The notes under the pieces were generated by a model. It was not told where the DNA came from and did no database searches. It saw nothing but the letters and a program-made list of their open reading frames with translations. A stretch of 64,000 bases of DNA. Origin: Pseudomonas rustica. GTDB lineage: Bacteria > Pseudomonadota > Gammaproteobacteria > Pseudomonadales > Pseudomonadaceae. The position numbers and the translations under genes were made by a program. Of the stretch, positions 43,364 to 51,944 are shown one piece after another. The stretch is taken from positions 248,001 through 312,000 of the forward strand of contig NZ_JAGYHF010000008.1 of NCBI RefSeq assembly GCF_018336155.1, read 5' to 3'. Numbering within the stretch: the stretch's first letter is position 1; each line of letters opens with the position of its first letter.

Positions 43364-44973
43364 GCTTCGTCGTCCATGCGACGGCCAGCGAGTCGTCGGC
43401 CTCGGGTGATCAGTTCGATAAACTGAACCGCGCTCAAGGCATGGGCGAACAGCCAGCCCTGACCAAATTTCACCCCTTCGCTGCTGAGCAACTCGGCTTG
43501 CGATTCCAGCTCGATGCCTTCGGCAATCACCTTCAGATCCAGCGCCTGCGCCATGTGAATGATGTGCGGGGCAACGCCGCTGCTGGCGGCGTCATGGCCG
43601 AGTGCGTCGATAAAGGCTTTGTCGATTTTCAGGCAGTCCACCGGCAGGGTTTGCAGGTAGGCGAGGCTGCAATAGCCGGTGCCGAAATCGTCGATCAGCA
43701 CTTGGTGGCCGACATCGCGAAGGGCTTGCAGGTTTTCCCGCGCCACCACCACATCGATCAATCCACGTTCAGTCACTTCGAAGGCAATCTGCCGCGCGGC
43801 CACCCGGTGCAGGGTCAGCAGGCGCGCCATGACCTGGCCGATGCGCGGCACCATCACGTCGCACGCTGCGAGGTTCACCGAGATATACAGCTGTGGGTTG
43901 GCGCGCAGGAGCTGACCGAGTTGCTCCAGCAAACGCTGGAGGACGAAGTCGGTCATCTGCCTGATCTGTCCGGTGTTCTCCGCCATCGGGATAAACAGGT
44001 CAGGGCTGGTCAGCGTGCCGTCCGGGCGCCGCCAACGCAGCAAGGCTTCAGCGCCGACGCAGTTGCGACTGTCGAGGTCGAAGATCGGTTGATAGAGCAC
44101 CTGCAACTCGCCACGGCGAATCGCGCCGTGCAGCTCGGCGTCTATCGACTGACGCTGGCGCACCAGCAAAAACACCAGGAACCCGGCCAGTGCGCCGAGC
44201 AAGAGGCAGGCTGGCACCATCCACCACCAGACGGCGGGAATGTGCATGCCGCTGCGCGGCGAGATCAGCACCAATTGATATTCCGGATTATCCGTGGGCA
44301 TGCGGTAGACAAGGCGGGTTTGCGTGACTTGCAGTGCTTCGCGGTTTTTCGGTGGCCAGTGCTCGGTTGGCGGCCAGGCCTGCTCTGTGCCGAGTACCGG
44401 AATTGCCCGTGTGCCGTGATCGAGCACCACCAGCAGGCTGCTGCCGGGCGACAGGTCGACCATGTCGGTCAAATGTCCCCGCGAAGTGGCCACGCGAAAA
44501 TTGCCGCGACCCAGCATCAGTGCGGCGCGGTTTTCATCGGGTTCGGTGGTGGTGTTCAGCCAATAGCTGTAGGTCGGGCCTTTGATGTCGGGCTGGCGAG
44601 CAACCGTCAAACCTTCCTGACGCGGACGGTTGGAACAGGTTCGGGTGCCATCGCTGTAGGCGGCTTCATAGACGAAGCGATAGTTGAAGGTGACTTGCTG
44701 CAGGGTGGCAATCATGTCGCCGTCACAACTGCGCAACGGCTGTGCTTCGAGGTCGTCGAGACTCTCACGCAACTGGCCGAACAATTGTTCGAGGCGGGCG
44801 AGGAAACGTTCGCCTTGCGCATTCATTTCCCGGCTTTCGCTTTGCTCGACCTGATGCATCGCAAAGAACATACCGCCGGCGATCAGCAGGCTGGCACTGA
44901 GGACAGCCGCGATCGTCGCCAAAAACCAAGGGCGATAAAACCAGCTTCGCAGCGTCTCTCGGGTAGCAACCAT
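43360..44973 (-). CDS. c-di-GMP phosphodiesterase (CSS-motif and EAL domains)
   Basis: This 537-residue protein has an N-terminal transmembrane helix (about 17-39), a periplasmic CSS-motif domain with conserved cysteines C83 and C113 (here RTCSN rather than CSS), a second helix (about 247-271) and a cytoplasmic EAL domain. E309-A-L is intact, as are EVTERGL and DDFGTGYCSLAYLQ, so it should hydrolyse c-di-GMP. In related proteins the disulfide in the periplasm controls activity, which links it to DsbA, encoded nearby. The start at 44973 avoids eight unconserved residues. Confidence 0.92.
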   Translation of the reverse strand: MVATRETLRSWFYRPWFLATIAAVLSASLLIAGGMFFAMHQVEQSESREMNAQGERFLARLEQLFGQLRESLDDLEAQPLRSCDGDMIATLQQVTFNYRFVYEAAYSDGTRTCSNRPRQEGLTVARQPDIKGPTYSYWLNTTTEPDENRAALMLGRGNFRVATSRGHLTDMVDLSPGSSLLVVLDHGTRAIPVLGTEQAWPPTEHWPPKNREALQVTQTRLVYRMPTDNPEYQLVLISPRSGMHIPAVWWWMVPACLLLGALAGFLVFLLVRQRQSIDAELHGAIRRGELQVLYQPIFDLDSRNCVGAEALLRWRRPDGTLTSPDLFIPMAENTGQIRQMTDFVLQRLLEQLGQLLRANPQLYISVNLAACDVMVPRIGQVMARLLTLHRVAARQIAFEVTERGLIDVVVARENLQALRDVGHQVLIDDFGTGYCSLAYLQTLPVDCLKIDKAFIDALGHDAASSGVAPHIIHMAQALDLKVIAEGIELESQAELLSSEGVKFGQGWLFAHALSAVQFIELITRGRRLAGRRMDDEA

Positions 44974-45048
44974 ATGGAATATCCGAAGAATTACCAATGA
45001 GTTATAGCTGCTGATTGCGATTTCGCCCTGACCGTCGGGCGGGCGTCA

Positions 45049-45831
45049 TTATTTTGTCTGATTAAGTACCAGCAACAACGCCGCCGTTTGCGCATCCGGG
45101 GTGCCATCGAAGCGCGAAGGGCGATAGTGCATCTGGAACGCGGCGAGGACGTGACGGGTGGCGACGTCGAGTTCGCCGGTCTGCGGTGTGTCGTAACCAA
45201 GGTGCGCGAGTTGCCCCTGGAACCAGCTGATGCTCGGCAGTTCGCCGCTGTTGAACAACGCCTGCTGGCGCGCCACCGCTTGTTCGTTCGGCCACAGGCC
45301 GAGGCCTTCGGCCGCCAGACGCTTCCACGGGAACAACGGGCCCGGATCGAGTTTGCGCAACGGCGCGATGTCGCTGTGGCCGATGATGTGGCGCGGGCTG
45401 ATGCCGTTGCGTTTGCTGATGTCTTTGAGCAGGGCGATCAGCCCTTGGATCTGCGCTTCGCTGTACGGATACCAGAGGCGGCCGGTTGGCGTGTCTTTGA
45501 AGCCTGGGTTAACGATTTCGATGCCGATCGAGCTGGAGTTGAGCCAGGTGCGGCCCTGCCATTGGCTTTCCCCGGCGTGCCAGGCGCGCTGGTTTTCATC
45601 CATCAGCTTGTAGACGGTCGCGTTCTTGTCATCGCTGATCAGGTAATGGCTGCTGACTTCGCCGTGGGTCAGCAATTGCAGCGAACGCTCCAGCGAAGCG
45701 GAGGTGTAATGGACGATCACGAACTGAATGCGGCTGTCGTAATTGGCCGAAGGGTGGCTGGTGTCGTAACGCGGGGCGCTGGCACAACCGGCCAGAACGA
45801 GCAGCGACGCGAGGAGGGCAAAAAATTTCAT
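45049..45831 (-). CDS. ampDh2: N-acetylmuramoyl-L-alanine amidase, AmpDh2-like lipoprotein
   Basis: This 260-residue lipoprotein (lipobox LAGC, C16) has a zinc amidase_2 domain: H41 (IVHYTS), the HIIGHSDIAP histidine and D in LDPGPLFPW. A C-terminal peptidoglycan-binding-like domain (about 190-260) follows. It cleaves the amide between MurNAc and L-Ala in the periplasm. Position beside kinB and dgcH homologues matches AmpDh2 of P. aeruginosa (from memory), although the related AmpDh3 cannot be excluded from sequence alone. Confidence 0.87.
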   Translation of the reverse strand: MKFFALLASLLVLAGCASAPRYDTSHPSANYDSRIQFVIVHYTSASLERSLQLLTHGEVSSHYLISDDKNATVYKLMDENQRAWHAGESQWQGRTWLNSSSIGIEIVNPGFKDTPTGRLWYPYSEAQIQGLIALLKDISKRNGISPRHIIGHSDIAPLRKLDPGPLFPWKRLAAEGLGLWPNEQAVARQQALFNSGELPSISWFQGQLAHLGYDTPQTGELDVATRHVLAAFQMHYRPSRFDGTPDAQTAALLLVLNQTK

Positions 45832-45932
45832 GGCTGAGGGCAATACACGCAAGACAGTAATGCAACAGTGTAACGTACTGCCTTGCGTCTCGACGGTCAG
45901 CGGGCGGATTTAAACAAAATGGAACAAATTGC

Positions 45933-47957
45933 TCAGCCGAGCTCGACCCGATTGCGTCCTGCATTTTTTGCCCGGTACAGCGCCTGATCGGCTCTTTTCA
46001 GCACCAGATCGCTGTGTTCTCCGGCCTTGAATGATGCCAGCCCCATGGAAATGGTGATGGTCACGCGTTCCCCCTTGAAGTGGAACGGGCAGGCCTCGAT
46101 CGCTGCGCGCAGCGTTTCCAACAGTTTCGCGCCGAGCGCTGGCGGCGTGGCCGGCAACAACAGCACGAACTCTTCTCCGCCAAAACGCGCAATGAAATCG
46201 GAACCGCGCAGGCGTTTGCGCAACACGGTGGCGATGATCTTCAGCACTTTGTCGCCGGCCAAGTGGCCGTAGTTATCGTTGATGCGCTTGAAGTGATCGA
46301 GATCGAGCATCGCCAGGCTCAGGGTGTTGCCGTGCTGCTGCCACTGCTTGATTTCATGCTCAAGGCGTTCGCTCCACGCGGCGCGGTTGGGCAGACCGGT
46401 GAGCGGGTCGATCAGGGCTTTCTGGCGTTGTTCTTCAAGGTGTTCGCGGAAGCCTTGGGCTTCCTGCTCCATGTGCGCCACGCGCTCGGACAGGCCTTTG
46501 AGCCGCGTCGCCACTTCCTGCTCGCGGGCGTCGCGCTGCTTCTGGTGCTGATCCATGGTGCCGAGCAGGCCTTCCAGATGATTCTCCAGCACTTGCTTGA
46601 GGTCATCCAGATCCGCCGCCTCCTGCACGCTGGTCTGCAAACCGTCGACCTGCTCACGGATTTGCGTGTCCATCGCCCGCGCCGCCGAGCTGTTATCGGC
46701 ATGGCCGTCACTGGCGGCTTGCAGATTGCTCTGGAACGCTTCGAGGCGTTCGTTGAGTTGTTGCAGATAGGCTTCGAATTCGTGCTGGCCGCTGTCGGTG
46801 ATCGCCAGCATCAACGTCGCCAGATCGTCGAGGATCGGGATCAGTTCGTACCAGTTCAGACCGTGCTTGAGCCGCTCGCGCATCGCCTCGGCTTGCGGAC
46901 GATGGCGTTCGGGCAGGGTCAGGTCGTCGAGCAGACCGATCAGGGTGTCTTCGATGTGTTTGGCCACGGAGCTGTAGGACGGCTCCGGGGTGTCCGGCAG
47001 GGAAAAGAGAATATCTTGCTCAGGCTGTTCCGGGTCGATCGCGGCCAGTGCCTGGGCGATGGGTTCGGGCAGCGGCAGGCTGTCGAGGATCAGCGGAGAC
47101 GGATCGCTGTGGTGGATCAGTTCGTCGGGGTTGAAGGCGACGTGGGGGGCAGGGGCGGCAATGACCTGCGATTCCGGCTCGACGGCGATGACTTCTGCTG
47201 GAGCGCTGACGGCTTCGCTGGCGACGGTTGGCGGTACGAAGGCGAAGACTTCCGGTTCTGCCTGAATCGCCGTAGCGGGTGTTTCAGTAATCGCAACGCA
47301 AGGGGCTTCCTGGAGCGGAGGCGCAGCTTTTACCGGTTCAATGACTTCGGCAGGCGCTACAGGCTCGGGTGCAGCAACCGGTTGAGCAGCTTGAACCGGC
47401 GCGGGCGCTTCTGGTGCCGGCGCTTCATCGCTGTCACGACCGCCAAACAGACGCTGCAACAATCCTGGTCGCTCAGGTTCGGCAGGCGCGTCCAACTGAC
47501 TCAACGCTTTACCCTGCAAACCACTGAGCTCACTCAGCAGCAGCGGCATTTCCCGCGCTGAACCGACGCGGCCATCCAGTTGCTTGGCGAATTTTTTCAG
47601 CGGTTGCGCGACTTCGCGAGGCAGCGGCAAGGCTTGCAGTTGCGTCACCAGCGCTGTCAGTGCGGTGCTGACCTGATCGATACGGGTTTCGCGGCGTTGC
47701 TCGGAGTCGAGCACGGCTTTTTCCAGACGCGGCAGCAGGGCGGCGAGGCCGGCGTCCATGTCGTCGGTGCGCACCACGTCGCGCATCTCTTTCATGCACT
47801 GATCAACGACTTTGTCGGTGCCTTCGGCGGCCAATGTGCTGCGCACCAGCCCGCGACGCAGCAGGTCGAGCCTGGCGGCCCAGCGGCGTTCGAGTTTGTC
47901 CTGTTGTTCGATGCTTTTGAGGTATTTCTCTTTCCAGCGCTGGGCTTCGTCGCTCAT
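45933..47957 (-). CDS. Diguanylate cyclase (DgcH-like, GGDEF domain)
   Basis: This 674-residue cytoplasmic protein makes c-di-GMP from GTP. The N-terminal half is helical (about 1-150), followed by a long proline/alanine-rich linker (about 170-330) and a second helical segment. The GGDEF domain closes it, with an intact GGEEF active site (593-597) and an RGSD inhibitory site just upstream, so product inhibition is likely. The locus corresponds to PA5487 (dgcH) of P. aeruginosa (from memory). Its start overlaps the stop of the upstream EEP gene by four bases. Confidence 0.93.
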   Translation of the reverse strand: MSDEAQRWKEKYLKSIEQQDKLERRWAARLDLLRRGLVRSTLAAEGTDKVVDQCMKEMRDVVRTDDMDAGLAALLPRLEKAVLDSEQRRETRIDQVSTALTALVTQLQALPLPREVAQPLKKFAKQLDGRVGSAREMPLLLSELSGLQGKALSQLDAPAEPERPGLLQRLFGGRDSDEAPAPEAPAPVQAAQPVAAPEPVAPAEVIEPVKAAPPLQEAPCVAITETPATAIQAEPEVFAFVPPTVASEAVSAPAEVIAVEPESQVIAAPAPHVAFNPDELIHHSDPSPLILDSLPLPEPIAQALAAIDPEQPEQDILFSLPDTPEPSYSSVAKHIEDTLIGLLDDLTLPERHRPQAEAMRERLKHGLNWYELIPILDDLATLMLAITDSGQHEFEAYLQQLNERLEAFQSNLQAASDGHADNSSAARAMDTQIREQVDGLQTSVQEAADLDDLKQVLENHLEGLLGTMDQHQKQRDAREQEVATRLKGLSERVAHMEQEAQGFREHLEEQRQKALIDPLTGLPNRAAWSERLEHEIKQWQQHGNTLSLAMLDLDHFKRINDNYGHLAGDKVLKIIATVLRKRLRGSDFIARFGGEEFVLLLPATPPALGAKLLETLRAAIEACPFHFKGERVTITISMGLASFKAGEHSDLVLKRADQALYRAKNAGRNRVELG

Positions 47958-48832
47958 TCAGGGGTTCCGCGAGGGTCAGGACTCAACGCGGGCAATGCAT
48001 CAGCCGTGAGCGAACCCGGCAGACGAATCTCTACCGCGACCGGCAGGTGATCGGAAATGGGATGCGCCAGCACTTCGACCTTTTCCAGGGTCAGGGTCGG
48101 GCTGAGCAAAATATGATCAAGGCAACGCTGAGGACGCCAGCTGGGGAATGTCGCTTCCACCTGCGGGGCCAGCAGGCCGAGATCGCGTAACGGAGAGTGT
48201 TGTAGCAGATCGCTGGCGTGGGTGTTCATGTCGCCCATCAACACCTGGTGTTTGTAGCCACCGATCAGTTCACGAATATAGGCCAGTTGCAGGCTGCGGG
48301 TTCGCGCGCCAAGGGCCAGATGCATCATCACCACCACCAGCGCTTCCGGGCCTTCGCCGAAACGCAGCAGAATCGCGCCACGACCTTTCGGGCCGGGCAG
48401 CGGGTGATCTTCAATCGCCGACGGTTTCAGACGGCTGAGCACGCCGTTGCTGTGCTGGGCCAGTCGGCCGAGATTGCGATTGAGTTGTTGATACCAGTAG
48501 GGGAAGGCGCCGAGCTGGGCCAGGTGTTCGACCTGATTGACGTAGCCCGAACGCAGGCTGCCGCCATCGGCTTCCTGCAAGGCGACCAGATCGAAGTCGC
48601 CGAGCAGGTCGCCGATCTTTTGCAGATTGCCTGAGCGACCGTTGTGCGGCAGCAGGTGCTGCCAGCTACGGGTCAGGTAATGCCGATAGCGCTCGGTGCT
48701 GATGCCCACCTGGATATTGAAACTGAGCAGGCGCAGACGTTGGTCTGCGGGCAGGCCCGTGGACTCCAGGTGATGCTCGTTGACCTGCGGATCATGCAGG
48801 CCAACGATGCGTTCAGACTTCCAGCGGCGCAT
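47954..48832 (-). CDS. Endonuclease/exonuclease/phosphatase-family hydrolase
   Basis: This 292-residue protein has the EEP motifs LLSFNIQVG, ALQEADGG, GDMNTHASDLL and SDHLPVAVEI, with the catalytic His and Asp ligands in place. It could be a nuclease, a sphingomyelinase-like or an inositol-phosphatase-like enzyme. There is no signal peptide. Its stop overlaps the cyclase start (ATGA), so the two are translationally coupled, although no functional link is known. Confidence 0.87.
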   Translation of the reverse strand: MRRWKSERIVGLHDPQVNEHHLESTGLPADQRLRLLSFNIQVGISTERYRHYLTRSWQHLLPHNGRSGNLQKIGDLLGDFDLVALQEADGGSLRSGYVNQVEHLAQLGAFPYWYQQLNRNLGRLAQHSNGVLSRLKPSAIEDHPLPGPKGRGAILLRFGEGPEALVVVMMHLALGARTRSLQLAYIRELIGGYKHQVLMGDMNTHASDLLQHSPLRDLGLLAPQVEATFPSWRPQRCLDHILLSPTLTLEKVEVLAHPISDHLPVAVEIRLPGSLTADALPALSPDPRGTPE

Positions 48833-48846
48833 GGCGGGGGCGGCGC

Positions 48847-49488
48847 TTAGTTGGCTGCAGCCTTGGTTGCCGCTCGCTCTTTGGCGACCAGTTGGTCTGC
48901 CAGTTGCAGCGCTTGTTCGGCACCACCGGCAGAGCCGATGTCAAAGCGGTACTTGCCGTTGACGATCATGGTTGGAACGCCAGTGATTTCATACTTCTTG
49001 GCCAGTTCGCGAGCTTTTACGATCTGACCTTTGATGGCGAACGAGTCGAAAGTGGCGAGGAACTTGTCCTTGTCCACGCCTTGGGTGGCGAGGAAGTCAG
49101 CCATCTCGTTCTTGTCGGTCAGCTTTTTGTGTTGTTTCTGGATGGCTTCGAAAACCGCCGCGTGAACCTTGTGCTCGACACCCATCGCTTCCAGGGTCAG
49201 GAACATTTGGCCGTGAGCGTCCCACGGGCCGCCGAACATCGCCGGGATACGCACGAAGTTGACGTCGGACGGCAGTTTTTCAACCCACGGGTTGATCACT
49301 GGCTCAAAGGCGTAGCAGTGCGGGCAGCCGTACCAGAACAGCTCGACCACTTCGATCTTGCCAGGCTCTGCAACCGGTACCGGGTTGGCCAGCTCCACGT
49401 AAGGGGCGGCTGGGGCTTCGGCGGCTTGGGCGGTGACGCCGAACAGGCTGGCAGCGACGAGAGCGGCGCTGATGATCAGATTACGCAT
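48847..49488 (-). CDS. dsbA: Thiol:disulfide interchange protein DsbA
   Basis: This 213-residue periplasmic oxidant introduces disulfides into secreted proteins. A signal peptide (MRNLIISAALVAASLFGVTAQA) precedes the thioredoxin fold, with the active site C55-P-H-C58 and a later GVPTM cis-proline loop. It is the usual neighbour of cytochrome c4 in Pseudomonas. Substrates probably include the nearby periplasmic cysteine proteins. Confidence 0.96.
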   Translation of the reverse strand: MRNLIISAALVAASLFGVTAQAAEAPAAPYVELANPVPVAEPGKIEVVELFWYGCPHCYAFEPVINPWVEKLPSDVNFVRIPAMFGGPWDAHGQMFLTLEAMGVEHKVHAAVFEAIQKQHKKLTDKNEMADFLATQGVDKDKFLATFDSFAIKGQIVKARELAKKYEITGVPTMIVNGKYRFDIGSAGGAEQALQLADQLVAKERAATKAAAN

Positions 49489-49582
49489 GCTTTACTCCTG
49501 GACAATTTTGGTCGCCTCGCGCGACCTGTTTTCAGACAGATCCTGGCGGGCATGAGTTCTGTAGTGTAACGGCAGCGGCCAC

Positions 49583-49612
49583 AAAAAAGGGCGGCCAAAG
49601 CCACCCTTTTTA
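49583..49612 (-). terminator. Intrinsic terminator of the cytochrome unit
   Basis: On the minus strand a 10-bp stem with one mismatch (AAAGGGTGGC pairing with GCCGCCCTTT, 4-nt loop) is followed by TTTT. It lies between cytochrome c4 and dsbA and should stop transcription of the cytochrome genes. Confidence 0.7.
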
Positions 49613-49688
49613 TACTTGCTGCGGCGGATTAATCGAGCGTTAACATTGCAGGAGATATCAACTCCAGCATTGGATCACGCACCCCCCC

Positions 49689-49723
49689 TGTAGGAGCTGC
49701 CGAAGGCTGCGATCTTTTGATCT
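49689..49723. repeat. Single REP unit
   Basis: The lone CTGTAGGAGCTGCCGAAGGCTGCGATC copy sits 31 nt downstream of the cytochrome c4 stop, in the same family as 6441-6473. Confidence 0.83.
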
Positions 49724-49754
49724 TCACCCTCGCTCAACGCCCGCCACAACGCGC

Positions 49755-50366
49755 TTAGTGCAGACCCTGAATGTAGCTGGAGACCGCTGCGATATCTTCG
49801 TCGCTCAAGCGCTTGGCGATGGTCTGCATGGTCATGGTGTCGCCGTCGTTGGTACGGCCGCCTTCTTCCTTACGGAAATCGGTCAGCTGCTTGGCGATGT
49901 ATTGAGCGTGTTGGCCACCCAGGTGCGGGAAGCCGGCTGCGGCGTTGCCGGCGCCATTCGGCGAGTGGCAACCGGTGCAGGCTGGCAGGCCTTTGGCGAG
50001 GTTGCCGCCACGGAACAGCGCTTCACCGCGAGCGACGATCTTCGGATCGGCAGCGCCGACGCTGCCTTTCTGGCTGGCGAAGTAGGCGGCGATGTCGGCC
50101 AGATCCTGATCGCTCAGGTTGGTCAGCAGCCCGGTCATTTCCAGAACGGTGCGCTTGCCCGACTTGATGTCGTGCAGTTGCTTGGTCAGGTAGCGTTCAC
50201 CTTGACCGGCCAGTTTTGGAAAGTTTGGCGCCATGCTGTTGCCGTCCGGGCCATGGCAGGCTCCGCAAACGGCGGCTTTTGCCTGGCCCGCTGCGGCATC
50301 ACCGGCAGCATGGGCGAAGCCTGAGATTCCCACGGTCAACAGCAGACTCACGATCAATTTGTTCAT
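49755..50366 (-). CDS. Cytochrome c4
   Basis: This 203-residue di-heme cytochrome is exported (signal peptide ...GFAHA) and has two CxxCH sites, C34-x2-C37-H38 and C129-x2-C132-H133, each in a homologous half. It is periplasmic, tethered or soluble, and passes electrons to terminal oxidases such as cbb3. It follows the c5-type gene by about 40 nt on the same strand. Confidence 0.95.
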   Translation of the reverse strand: MNKLIVSLLLTVGISGFAHAAGDAAAGQAKAAVCGACHGPDGNSMAPNFPKLAGQGERYLTKQLHDIKSGKRTVLEMTGLLTNLSDQDLADIAAYFASQKGSVGAADPKIVARGEALFRGGNLAKGLPACTGCHSPNGAGNAAAGFPHLGGQHAQYIAKQLTDFRKEEGGRTNDGDTMTMQTIAKRLSDEDIAAVSSYIQGLH

Positions 50367-50409
50367 CAGCTAATCCAACTACGGCTAAGGGTTAAGTTAT
50401 GGACCGGGT

Positions 50410-50700
50410 TTACTCGCTCATCCAAAGGATGATGGCTTGGTAATCCTCGGCACTGCAGTCCATGCACAAACCACGCGGCGGCATCGCCTTGAAACCCTGG
50501 GTCACGTGTTGCACCAGCGTCTCCATACCTTTCGCCAACCTCGGCGTCCAAGCTTCCTGATCGCCTCTTTTGGGCGCCATGGGTAGTTGGCCGGAATGAC
50601 AGGCACCACAAACACGGTTGTACACAGCTTCCGGATCCTGTGTAGCCTGTGCGCTGTAAAGCGGCATCAAGACTCCGGCAGCCAGCAGCCATTTCGTCAT
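50410..50700 (-). CDS. Cytochrome c5-family mono-heme protein
   Basis: This 96-residue secreted cytochrome has one C31-x2-C34-H35 site and a likely Met ligand in the KAMPPRG segment, with an extra cysteine pair CMDC as in cytochrome c5. It probably works with cytochrome c4 in the same periplasmic electron path. The pair is a known arrangement in pseudomonads. Confidence 0.9.
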   Translation of the reverse strand: MTKWLLAAGVLMPLYSAQATQDPEAVYNRVCGACHSGQLPMAPKRGDQEAWTPRLAKGMETLVQHVTQGFKAMPPRGLCMDCSAEDYQAIILWMSE

Positions 50701-50891
50701 AAAACGACCTTTTCAGGGTTGAGAGCGTTCTGCGTTCTAATGCGCAATCAAAGTCTGTCGCTCTCGTGAACTTCATCCTTCGCTGGGACAAAGCACACAC
50801 AAAATCTGCGGCATTATATACTGGCGTCACTGAAACGGAAGCGACACCGCGTTCCGCGCCCAATCCCGGCGCCGCCCACATCGGAAATCCC

Positions 50892-51536
50892 ATGCAACTC
50901 AAGAATCCCATCCTCGGCCTGTGCCAACAGTCCACGTTCATGCTCAGTGCCGCCAAAGTCGATCAATGCCCTGACGACGAAGGCTTCGAAGTCGCGTTTG
51001 CCGGCCGTTCCAACGCCGGCAAATCCAGCGCACTGAACACATTGACTCACGCCAGCCTGGCGCGCACCTCGAAAACGCCGGGTCGCACACAGCTGTTGAA
51101 CTTCTTCAAGCTAGACGAAGATCGCCGTCTGGTCGACCTGCCGGGCTACGGTTATGCAAAAGTACCGATCCCGCTGAAGATGCACTGGCAGCGTCACCTT
51201 GAGGCTTACCTCGGTGGCCGCGAGAGTTTGAAGGGTTTGATTTTGATGATGGACATCCGTCATCCAATGACCGACTTCGACCTGCTCATGCTCGACTGGG
51301 CCGTTGCGGCCGGCATGCCGATGCACATCCTGTTGACCAAGGCCGACAAACTGACCTACGGCGCAGCCAAAAACACCCTGCTCAAAGTGCAGTCGGAAAT
51401 TCGCAAAGGCTGGGGCGATCAAGTCACCATTCAACTGTTCTCCGCACCAAAACGCATGGGCCTGGAAGAGGCCTACACTGTATTGGCCGGCTGGATGGAA
51501 CTGGCAGACAAAGGCGCCGAGGCGGCAGCCGAGTAA
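50892..51536 (+). CDS. engB: Ribosome biogenesis GTPase EngB (YihA/YsxC)
   Basis: This 214-residue GTPase acts in assembly of the 50S subunit. G1 is GRSNAGKSS (38-46), G3 is DLPGYGYA and G4 is TKADK. The ATG at 50892 gives MQLKNPILGLCQQ; a longer frame to 50766 is unconserved. It is convergent with polA and separated from it by the ErsA region, the order seen for spf/ErsA in enterics and P. aeruginosa. Confidence 0.96.
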   Translation: MQLKNPILGLCQQSTFMLSAAKVDQCPDDEGFEVAFAGRSNAGKSSALNTLTHASLARTSKTPGRTQLLNFFKLDEDRRLVDLPGYGYAKVPIPLKMHWQRHLEAYLGGRESLKGLILMMDIRHPMTDFDLLMLDWAVAAGMPMHILLTKADKLTYGAAKNTLLKVQSEIRKGWGDQVTIQLFSAPKRMGLEEAYTVLAGWMELADKGAEAAAE

Positions 51537-51548
51537 GTCGGGATATGG

Positions 51549-51668
51549 AAATTTGTTTGTAGTGTGTTCAGGCAAGGCGAAAGGGCAGTGAAAAGCGGAG
51601 TTTAGGGAATCTAAATGAGCATTTGAGCTGCGCTTTCAACGCAGCATGAACGCGCTACAGACAAATTT
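51549..51668 (+). repeat. Long hairpin element downstream of engB
   Basis: Two 22-nt arms, 51549-51570 and 51647-51668, pair fully on the plus-strand RNA with three G-U pairs; on the minus strand the same positions would be C-A mismatches. That asymmetry argues for a selected plus-strand RNA structure, such as a structured 3' end of engB mRNA, or for a transcribed repeat. The 76-nt centre has no ORF. Confidence 0.65.
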
Positions 51669-51673
51669 TGGGC

Positions 51674-51803
51674 AAAAAAAGCCCCGGACTTCATTGGGGA
51701 GGGAGAATTCCGGGGTTTAAGTTCCGAACCGCTAGGGCGGGGTTCAGATATCTGCCAACACTTAACACAACATAGGAGCATTGAAGGGCTTCACCAGCCA
51801 TTC
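51674..51803 (-). ncRNA. ersA: Small RNA ErsA (Spot 42-position analogue)
   Basis: Position between polA and engB, on the same strand as polA, is that of spf in E. coli and ersA in P. aeruginosa. An AlgU-like promoter predicts a start near 51803 and a terminator gives an end near 51674, so about 130 nt; ErsA is described as about 132 nt. The 3' part is a 7-bp stem CCCCGGA/TCCGGGG with a pyrimidine-rich loop (TCTCCCTCCCC) followed by seven Ts. The loop could pair with Shine-Dalgarno sequences through Hfq, and algC is the known target in P. aeruginosa. A second hairpin, CCGC-CCTA-GCGG (51727-51738), lies upstream. Confidence 0.85.
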
Positions 51804-51809
51804 AGTAAC

Positions 51810-51837
51810 TCTGAGTAGTGTCCTTCCAGATTAGTTC
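51810..51837 (-). promoter_or_regulatory. Sigma-22 (AlgU/RpoE)-type promoter of ErsA
   Basis: On the minus strand the -35 element GAACTA is at 51832-51837 and the -10 element TCAGA at 51810-51814, with a 17-nt spacer. This fits the AlgU consensus GAACTT-N16/17-TCTGA with single mismatches. It places transcription start about 7 nt later, at 51803. ErsA is reported to be AlgU-dependent in P. aeruginosa. Confidence 0.7.
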
Positions 51838-51944
51838 AGATTTTTTTCAAAAAGCTTTGGAATAATCTCAAGCGCTTTTCGAAATAAGCAGGTTTTACCG
51901 GGCTTGCCGCGACAACAGGTCGCGGCAAACCGTGTTCAAACGGC

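Noticed and set aside
42928..45000. 690-aa plus-strand frame spanning kinB and the EAL gene
   Set aside because: It overlaps kinB in another frame and the EAL gene in antisense; both real proteins are well supported.
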